A stretch of DNA of 64,000 nt, taken from positions 15,316 through 79,315 of the forward strand of contig DFDW01000032.1 of assembly GCA_002369315.1 (NCBI GenBank). The letters run 5' to 3'. This document shows positions 58,459 through 64,000 of this stretch, piece by piece. Origin of the DNA: Ruminococcaceae bacterium UBA3818 (GTDB lineage: Bacteria > Bacillota > Clostridia > Oscillospirales > Ruminococcaceae). The notes under the pieces were generated by a model, which saw only the letters and a list, made by a program, of their open reading frames with translations, was not told the origin of the DNA and ran no database searches. The position numbers and the translations under genes are program-made. How positions within the stretch are numbered: the first letter of the stretch is position 1; every line of letters starts with the position of its first letter.

Positions 58459-59712
58459 TCAGCGCTGTGGCGCCTTTCGCGCCGCCTGCAGCACAGCATA
58501 CAACGCGTGATTTTCTGCCAGATGCCGTACCCTCTCCCGCTCATTGCCGCTTCCTCTGGCCAAATGCAGCTGCACCGTCTGTTCATACCACGGGCTGGAT
58601 ACCGATACAAAAACCAATCCCACCGGTTTTCCTTCCGACGGGTCCGGCCCCGCTACACCGGTGACCGATACGCCGATATCAGCACCGGTCCGGATTCTGA
58701 CCCCCTGGGCCATCTCCAGCGCTGTCCTCTCAGAAACCGCGCCGTAATTTTGAAGCGTTCGCTCCTTTACGCCCAAAAGTTCCGCTTTCATCCGGTTGGT
58801 GTAGGTACAGATTCCCGCCTGCAGCACCTGCGACGCGCCGGGCACTTCGGTAATCCGCTTTGCCACACCGCCGCCGGTGCAGGACTCCGCAGTGGATACG
58901 GTCAGACCCTTTTGACGAAGCGCTGTTACCGCCGCATTCTGCAATGTCCCCACGTCCACACCGTAAACGTAGGGACCCATGCGTTTTTGGATTTCTTCTA
59001 CTGCCGGGGCCAACAATTTCTTTGCCTCCTGTTCATTCTTCGCGGCAGCAGTCACCCGCAAAAGCACCTCGCCTGTTTTGGCATAAGGCGCAACAGTCGG
59101 GTTGTGGGAGGACTCCATCAGTTCCCGCAGCTGCTCTTCCGCCGCCGACTCCCCAATTCCAAACAAATGCACCGTTCGAGAAAGAAAAGTCTGACCGGTT
59201 TTTCCTTCCAGATAAGGCCGTACCTGATTGCAGAACATCGGCTCCATTTCACTGGGTGGGCCCGGCAGCAGCACAATGACTTTTTCTCCGGATTCCATGG
59301 CGGCACCTGGCGCGGTGCCGTTTTCATTCTGGAACACTACAGCCCCCTCCGGCATCATGGCCTGCTTTCGGTTGTTTTCGCTCATCACCCGGCCGGTGCG
59401 CGCGAAGTATGCCTCCATCCGGTCATACGCCTGCTGGTTCCATACCAGCTTTTTGCCCAGTGCCTCGGTGGCCGTTTCCTTGGTGATGTCATCGTAAGTA
59501 GGTCCCAGCCCGCCGGTCATGACCAGCAAATCACTGCGGGAAAGGGCCAGTTCCACCGCCTCGCGCAGCCGACCTCCATTGTCGCCCACCACCGTCTGAT
59601 GGTATACTCCAATGCCCAGCGCCGCCAATTCCCGGGCCAAAAAAGCCGCGTTGGTATTGATAATATCGCCGAGCAAAAGCTCGGTGCCGACACACAAAAT
59701 TTCTCCTGTCAT
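58459..59712 (-). CDS. cinA: CinA family competence/damage-inducible protein (NMN amidohydrolase)
   Basis: A two-domain protein of 417 residues: an N-terminal molybdopterin-binding-like domain (about 1-170; MTGEILCVGTELLLGDIINTN, MTGGLGPTYDD) with reported ADP-ribose pyrophosphatase activity in the family, and a C-terminal nicotinamide-mononucleotide amidase (about 255-410; TVSTAESCTGGGVAKRIT, GIGVSVTGVAGPDP). It recycles NMN into NAD and is induced with competence in some species. comM in this window is another competence-linked gene, but this proves nothing about natural transformation here. AGAAGGCGG precedes the ATG. Confidence 0.94.
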   Translation of the reverse strand: MTGEILCVGTELLLGDIINTNAAFLARELAALGIGVYHQTVVGDNGGRLREAVELALSRSDLLVMTGGLGPTYDDITKETATEALGKKLVWNQQAYDRMEAYFARTGRVMSENNRKQAMMPEGAVVFQNENGTAPGAAMESGEKVIVLLPGPPSEMEPMFCNQVRPYLEGKTGQTFLSRTVHLFGIGESAAEEQLRELMESSHNPTVAPYAKTGEVLLRVTAAAKNEQEAKKLLAPAVEEIQKRMGPYVYGVDVGTLQNAAVTALRQKGLTVSTAESCTGGGVAKRITEVPGASQVLQAGICTYTNRMKAELLGVKERTLQNYGAVSERTALEMAQGVRIRTGADIGVSVTGVAGPDPSEGKPVGLVFVSVSSPWYEQTVQLHLARGSGNERERVRHLAENHALYAVLQAARKAPQR

Positions 59713-59742
59713 ATTTTCCGCCTTCTGCTTTGTTTTTTTCTA

Positions 59743-59771
59743 ATGGTACCGCTCCCGGACAAAAAAAGCAA
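59743..59771 (-). promoter_or_regulatory. Promoter of cinA-merR
   Basis: TTGCTT (59766-59771), 17 bp, TACCAT (59743-59748) on the minus strand. Confidence 0.5.
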
Positions 59772-59789
59772 GAGAAACGCTTTATTGTC

Positions 59790-59818
59790 TTGCTACAGCA
59801 AAGCAAAAGGAATAAAAT
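59790..59818 (+). promoter_or_regulatory. Promoter of the cyclodeaminase-racemase pair
   Basis: TTGCTA (59790-59795), 17 bp, TAAAAT (59813-59818), 45 bp before the start; nearly back to back with the cinA promoter. Confidence 0.6.
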
Positions 59819-59862
59819 GAAACCGTTATCCCATTGCCAAAACCTAAAAGGAGGAGACCCGG

Positions 59863-60816
59863 ATGGAACAGATGAACAAGCAGCAAGTGTTGCAATGCCT
59901 TCCCATGAAAGAATGTATCCGCTTGATGCGTACAACACTGCAGGACTACGCGCAGGGCAAGAGCCGGCAATATCTGCGTACCGTTACCCCCTTGCCGGAA
60001 AACAAACTGCTTGGCTTTATGCCCGCATCTTTGGGGGACCACGATTATTTCGGCGCCAAGGTCATCACTGTTTTTCCCGGCAATCATCAGGCGGGACTTC
60101 CCTCCCATCAGGGCAGCGTGCTGCTGTTCGACGCGGAACACGGGTCCCTGCATTTTATGGCGGACGGTGACGCTATCACACAAATTCGCACCGGCGCGGT
60201 CAGCGCCGTGGCAACCGACCTTCTGGCCCGGCCCGACGCCCAGCGGCTTGCTCTTCTCGGCGCGGGAGCGCAGGGCCGCTCCCATCTGGAAGCGATCTCT
60301 TTGATCCGGCAGCTGCGGGATGTCACTGTCTGGGAAGCGTGTTTGGAAAATGCCTGCCGTTTCGCGGACGAGATGTCAAAAACGGTAAGCTGTCCCATCC
60401 GGGTTTGCTCCACCGCTGAAGAAGCTGTGAAAAACGCGGACATCATCTGTACGCTGACCCCCTCCCCCACGCCGATTCTGGAAAGCGGCTGGGTGAAACC
60501 CGGCGCTCACATCAACGCGGTAGGCGCCTGTTCCGCGTCTGCCCGGGAATTGGACTCCGCCTTGGTCGCCCGCTGCCTCCTGTACGGGGACAGCATCGAA
60601 TCGGTGGAAAAGGAGAGCGGCGATTACCTCATTCCCCTGTCGGAGGGCGCGATTCGAAAGGGGCATCTGCTTGGCACCATCGGGCAGCTTTTGTGCGGTG
60701 AAATCGCCGGGCGCGCATCCGCGGCAGATATCACTTTATTCGACGCTCTGGGGCTTGCGATAGAAGATGTCGCCTGCGCCAAATATCTCTATCTTGCGGG
60801 AAAGGAAGAAAAATAG
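59863..60816 (+). CDS. Ornithine cyclodeaminase/mu-crystallin family protein
   Basis: An NAD(P)-dependent enzyme of 317 residues. The family includes ornithine cyclodeaminase, alanine dehydrogenase (archaeal), ketimine reductase and opine-forming synthases, so the substrate cannot be fixed. The Rossmann motif is LALLGAGAQGRSHLEA; TGAVSAVATDLLARP and HINAVGACSASARELD are family signatures, and the Arg/Lys that hold the carboxylate (YLRTVTPLP, GAKVITVFPGN) are present. GGAGGAG precedes the ATG. The racemase gene starts 1 bp after its stop. Confidence 0.88.
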   Translation: MEQMNKQQVLQCLPMKECIRLMRTTLQDYAQGKSRQYLRTVTPLPENKLLGFMPASLGDHDYFGAKVITVFPGNHQAGLPSHQGSVLLFDAEHGSLHFMADGDAITQIRTGAVSAVATDLLARPDAQRLALLGAGAQGRSHLEAISLIRQLRDVTVWEACLENACRFADEMSKTVSCPIRVCSTAEEAVKNADIICTLTPSPTPILESGWVKPGAHINAVGACSASARELDSALVARCLLYGDSIESVEKESGDYLIPLSEGAIRKGHLLGTIGQLLCGEIAGRASAADITLFDALGLAIEDVACAKYLYLAGKEEK

Positions 60817-60817
60817 C

Positions 60818-61510
60818 ATGAAAAAAATTGGATTGATCGGCGGACTCAGCTGGCAGTCCACCGTAGAATATTACCGGGTCATCAACGAGGAATCCAACCG
60901 CCGGCTGGGCGGACTGGGTACGGCTGAGTGCATTCTTTATTCGGTAAACCTGGCCGAAAAGCTGGGGCGGATGACCCGCGGCGAGGAAAAACAGCTGGGG
61001 GAAGAATTTCTGGATGTCAGCAAAAAGCTGGTTTCCGCCGGGGCTGATATGATCCTCTTGTGTACCAACACCATGCACGCTGTTTATGATGTGCTTGCTG
61101 ACAGACTTTCGGTCCCGGTCATCCACATTGCCGACGCCACCGCCGCGGCGATCAAAAAACAGGGCCTTACCAAAGTGGCGTTATTGGGTACTCCTTTCAC
61201 CATGACCCAGCCTTTTTACAAAGACCGCCTGAAAAAGCTTCATGGTATCGATGTGGTCATCCCCACGAAAGAACAGGGGGAAGAAATTTACCGGGTCATC
61301 AATGAAGAATTGACCTTTCATATTTTAAAAGAGGAATCCCGCCGCTATTTTCTGGATGTGATTGATTCCTTGCGGGCACAGGGCGCCCAGGGGGCGATCC
61401 TCGGGTGTACGGAAATTCCGCTTCTGATCCAGCAGGAGCATACGGCCCTGCCGGTATTCGACACCACTGTTCTGCACGCCATGGCGGCGGTGGACGCTGC
61501 GTTTGCTTAA
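60818..61510 (+). CDS. Aspartate/glutamate racemase family protein
   Basis: A 230-residue PLP-independent racemase. The two acid/base Cys are in LLCTNTMH and ILGCTEIPLL, and KKIGLIGGLSWQSTVEYYRVIN is the aspartate racemase opening. The pattern is that of broad-specificity amino-acid or aspartate racemases, not MurI. It starts 1 bp after the cyclodeaminase-like gene, so the two are one unit and probably act on the same amino acid. Confidence 0.9.
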   Translation: MKKIGLIGGLSWQSTVEYYRVINEESNRRLGGLGTAECILYSVNLAEKLGRMTRGEEKQLGEEFLDVSKKLVSAGADMILLCTNTMHAVYDVLADRLSVPVIHIADATAAAIKKQGLTKVALLGTPFTMTQPFYKDRLKKLHGIDVVIPTKEQGEEIYRVINEELTFHILKEESRRYFLDVIDSLRAQGAQGAILGCTEIPLLIQQEHTALPVFDTTVLHAMAAVDAAFA

Positions 61511-61576
61511 AATCCAGCCGCAGGCACGGGGAAAGAAAATTTTAGCGAAGAAATGATTTCAGCTTTTCCTAAAAGC

Positions 61577-61609
61577 AAAAAAAGACGGCCCGAAGGCCGT
61601 CTTTTTTTG
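61577..61609 (+). terminator. Terminator of the cyclodeaminase-racemase pair
   Basis: AAAAAAGACGGCC CGAA GGCCGTCTTTTTTT, a strong stem with GNRA-like loop. It is bidirectional and also lies downstream of the FeoB partner gene. Confidence 0.92.
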
Positions 61610-61644
61610 CTTAGGGCAATATTGCAATGGGAGGTAAGAAGATA

Positions 61645-61821
61645 TCACAGGGAAGACGTTTTTTGTGCGGTTGACTTTCCCTCATCTGAACGACATTGGC
61701 AGCTACCGGAACATCCGGAGCAGCCGCCTGGGCAGCCCCCGCTTTTCACGCTTTTCCGAACAGAAATCAGAGCCATCACAACCGCTGCGGCTAAAATACC
61801 CAATATAATCCATGTGCCCAT
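61645..61821 (-). CDS. FeoB-associated Cys-rich membrane protein
   Basis: A 58-residue protein: a single N-terminal membrane helix (GTWIILGILAAAVVMALI), a short basic step, then five Cys in GGCPGGCSGCSGSCQC and a hydrophilic tail. This is the layout of the small proteins that sit next to feoB in many Firmicutes and are thought to bind iron or act as FeoC-like partners; that role is not proven. AGGAG lies 8 bp before the ATG and it starts 41 bp after feoB. Confidence 0.88.
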   Translation of the reverse strand: MGTWIILGILAAAVVMALISVRKSVKSGGCPGGCSGCSGSCQCRSDEGKSTAQKTSSL

Positions 61822-61862
61822 TATCAGTGCTCCTTTCTATCTTGCTTCTCCGGTCAGAAATT

Positions 61863-64000
61863 CTATTTTACGCTGGCTTTTGCCGCTTCAATCGAACTGG
61901 CGGATTTTGTTTCGCCCACATATCCTTTGCGGACCAAAAGCCAGATATAAACGACCAGCAGCACCAGCGCTGCGAGCGTACCGATTCCAAAGCTGCCACC
62001 GCCGAACAGCAGGCCCAACTGGTAAACAATCAATGCGATGGTATAAGCGAACACCGTCTGATATCCAATGGCGAACCAAGTCCATTTTGCATTGTTCATT
62101 TCGCGTTTGATTGCGCCAATGGCCGCAAAACAGGGGGCGCACAGCAGATTAAAGATCAGGAAAGAATAAGCAGACAGGGCTGTGAAATGCTGGGCAATGG
62201 GCCCCAGTTCATTGAACGCACCCTCTTCTACCAGTTCCAGCGCATCGCCGGCAACGCCATAGAGTACTCCGAACACGCCTACTACTTCTTCCTTGGCCAC
62301 CAGTCCGAGAACACTCGCTACCGTTGACTGCCAGTTTCCAAAGCCCAAGGGCGAGAAGATTGGAGCCACAAAACCGCCGATAGCAGCTAGAATCGAGGCG
62401 TCCATATCCTCGACCATGCCAAAGGAGCCGTCTACAAAGCCGAAACTCTTGGTAAACCACACGAAAATGCTTGCCAGAAGAATAATCGTACCTGCTTTTT
62501 TAATAAAGGACCAACCGCGCTCCCAGGTGCCGCGCAGAATATTGATCGCCGTCGGCGCGTGATAAGCGGGAAGTTCCATAACAAACGGGGCCGGTTCGCC
62601 CGCAAACATTTTGGTTTTCTTTAAGAGGATACCGGAAATCACGATTGCCGCCACACCAATAAAATAAGCGGAAGGCGCCACCCACCATGCGCCGCCGAAC
62701 AAAGCGCCGGCAATTAAGCCGACGATCGGCATCTTTGCCCCGCAGGGGATAAAAGTCGTGGTCATGATCGTCATTTTTCGGTCGCGATCCTGCTCAATAG
62801 TTCGGGAGGCCATAACGCCGGGTACGCCGCAGCCGGTGCCGATCAGCATCGGAATAAAGGATTTACCGGACAGTCCAAAGCGGCGGAAAATCCGGTCCAT
62901 GATAAAGGCGACACGCGCCATATAGCCGCAGTCTTCCAGCAGACACAGCAGCAGGAAAAGCACCAGCATCTGGGGGACAAATCCCAGCACTGCGCCAACA
63001 CCGCCGACAATACCTTCCACAACCAATCCTACCAGCCAGTCCGCCGTTCCAATCCCGGTGAGGAAACTTTCCACCGCGGGGCTGATCCACTCGCCGAACA
63101 ATGTATCGTTGGTAAAATCCGTAACAATCGTGCCGACTGTAGTCCATGAAATATAATACACCAGCGTCATGACCACGGCGAAAATCGGCAGAGCCAGCCA
63201 TCGGTTGGTCACAATCCGGTCGATTTTGTCCGAAGGGGACATGCCAGTTTTCTTTTTCTGCACGCAGATTTTAACCAGTTTTGAGAGATAGGAATAGCGT
63301 CCATTGGTGATGATGCTTTCCGCGTCGTCGTCCTCTTTCTTCTCCAGATCGGATATGATCTGCTCCAATCTCAGCTGCACGTTCGAGGGCAGCGAAAGAG
63401 ACTCCAGTATTTTTTCGTCCCGCTCAAACAGCTTCACGGCAAACCAGCGGGCATTTTCCGGCGGGACCAGCCCTTCTGTCAGCGATTCAATTTCCGACAA
63501 CGCTTTTTCCACCAAATCGTCAAAGGTGTGTTTGGGACGAAATCCGCCGCCAGACTGCGCCACTGCAATCGCCTTCTCTGCCGCCTGCATACATCCTTCG
63601 CCTTTGACAGCCGACGTTTCAATCACCGGGCACCCCAATGTGTCAGAGAGGGTATCAATATCAATGCGATCTCCGTTTTTCCGGACAATGTCCATCATAT
63701 TCAACGCGATGACCACTGGAATCCCCATTTCCGTCAGCTGGGTCGTCAGATACAGGTTGCGCTCAATATTGGACCCGTCTACCAGATTCAAAATCACATC
63801 AGGTTTTTCCTGGATGAGGTAATTTCTGGTTACAACCTCCTCCAACGTATAGGGGGACAAAGAATAAATGCCGGGCAGGTCGGTAATAATAACATCTTTA
63901 TGTCCCTTCAGCCTGCCTTCTTTCTTTTCTACCGTAACGCCAGGCCAGTTACCGACGAATTGGTTGGAGCCGGTCAGGTCATTAAACATGGTCGTTTTGC
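61863..64000 (-). CDS. feoB: Ferrous iron transport protein B (start lies beyond the window)
   Basis: The main anaerobic Fe2+ importer. 711 residues are visible; the first part of the G domain is cut by the right edge, ending within the P-loop (the last visible codons read KTTMFN). G3 is DLPGIYSLSPY, G4 is NMMD, then the helical GDI region and a membrane part with about ten helices, including the Gate motifs around MLIGTGCGVPGVMASRT and FIPCGAKMPI, and FNLLCAPCFAAI near the C-terminus. The Cys residues in these segments are thought to guide iron. FeoA may lie upstream, outside the window. Confidence 0.95.
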   Translation of the reverse strand, partial: KTTMFNDLTGSNQFVGNWPGVTVEKKEGRLKGHKDVIITDLPGIYSLSPYTLEEVVTRNYLIQEKPDVILNLVDGSNIERNLYLTTQLTEMGIPVVIALNMMDIVRKNGDRIDIDTLSDTLGCPVIETSAVKGEGCMQAAEKAIAVAQSGGGFRPKHTFDDLVEKALSEIESLTEGLVPPENARWFAVKLFERDEKILESLSLPSNVQLRLEQIISDLEKKEDDDAESIITNGRYSYLSKLVKICVQKKKTGMSPSDKIDRIVTNRWLALPIFAVVMTLVYYISWTTVGTIVTDFTNDTLFGEWISPAVESFLTGIGTADWLVGLVVEGIVGGVGAVLGFVPQMLVLFLLLCLLEDCGYMARVAFIMDRIFRRFGLSGKSFIPMLIGTGCGVPGVMASRTIEQDRDRKMTIMTTTFIPCGAKMPIVGLIAGALFGGAWWVAPSAYFIGVAAIVISGILLKKTKMFAGEPAPFVMELPAYHAPTAINILRGTWERGWSFIKKAGTIILLASIFVWFTKSFGFVDGSFGMVEDMDASILAAIGGFVAPIFSPLGFGNWQSTVASVLGLVAKEEVVGVFGVLYGVAGDALELVEEGAFNELGPIAQHFTALSAYSFLIFNLLCAPCFAAIGAIKREMNNAKWTWFAIGYQTVFAYTIALIVYQLGLLFGGGSFGIGTLAALVLLVVYIWLLVRKGYVGETKSASSIEAAKASVK

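Noticed and set aside
1..64000. CRISPR array, prophage, insertion sequence or integrative element
   Set aside because: No regularly spaced repeats, transposase, integrase, phage structural genes or att-like duplications beside the tRNA genes were seen.

Overview
The window is an ordinary, gene-dense chromosomal segment of a Gram-positive, anaerobe-type Firmicute, most likely a Clostridia member of the Oscillospirales/Ruminococcaceae kind. Reasons: strong AGGAGG-type ribosome binding sites, RNase J, GdpP, Rrf2 and class B sortase genes, YaaL-BofA (a pair found in endospore formers), NADP-type glutamate dehydrogenase, a FeoB with its small Cys-rich partner, moderately GC-rich DNA by eye, and Firmicute gene orders (dgt-dnaG-rpoD, gdpP-rplI-dnaB, tilS-hpt-ftsH, secG-rnr, walJ-rlmH). 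The exact genus cannot be told from the sequence alone. I found no prophage, IS element, CRISPR array or rRNA operon.

Layout. 1-2.7 kb: the end of an AstE/AspA-type deacylase, tRNA-Ala(GGC), tRNA-Val(CAC), and a DegV fatty-acid-binding protein. 2.7-9.4 kb (minus): YigZ, dgt, dnaG, rpoD, then an Rrf2 regulator overlapping a D-2-hydroxyacid dehydrogenase, plus rpmE. 9.4-15.2 kb: lipoprotein phosphoesterase, phosphoglucomutase, then comM/yifB and a GNAT protein on plus. 15.2-24 kb (minus): rlmH, walJ, murA, a LysM-G5-M23 wall hydrolase, a pseudouridine synthase, ilvE, gdhA. 24.2-26.1 kb: a zinc-ribbon/TM2 protein with the RNase P RNA directly behind it, yaaL-bofA, and a 59-aa Cys protein. 26.1-33.4 kb (minus): rnr, secG and a divergent type IIA topoisomerase pair. 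33.6-41.4 kb (minus): one long run gdpP-rplI-dnaB-tilS-hpt-ftsH. 41.6-44.8 kb: RNase J with a 145-residue basic N-terminal extension, a 650-bp intergenic region, rnhA. 45-47.7 kb (plus): iscS-iscU-mnmA, a sulfur-transfer operon. 47.8-51 kb: an XRE repressor with a paired operator over a promoter, a cation diffusion facilitator, pepT. 51-57.6 kb: an unknown basic-tailed protein, a class B sortase fused to four Ig-like domains, an Mrp/NBP35 ATPase, lepB-iadA, ridA. 57.6-64 kb: cinA-merR, an ornithine-cyclodeaminase-like/amino-acid racemase pair, and the FeoB ferrous iron system running off the right edge.

The genes are mostly housekeeping: replication (DnaG, DnaB, topoisomerase), transcription (sigma A), RNA decay and maturation (RNase J, R, P, RlmH, TilS, MnmA), envelope (MurA, M23, LepB, sortase), nitrogen metabolism (GdhA, IlvE) and Fe-S/iron handling (IscSU, Mrp, FeoB, Rrf2). 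The least expected items are the paired XRE operators over a rightward promoter that drives no visible gene, the sortase-Ig fusion, the divergent topoisomerase pair, the rnpB placement next to a stop codon, and the cyclodeaminase/racemase pair.
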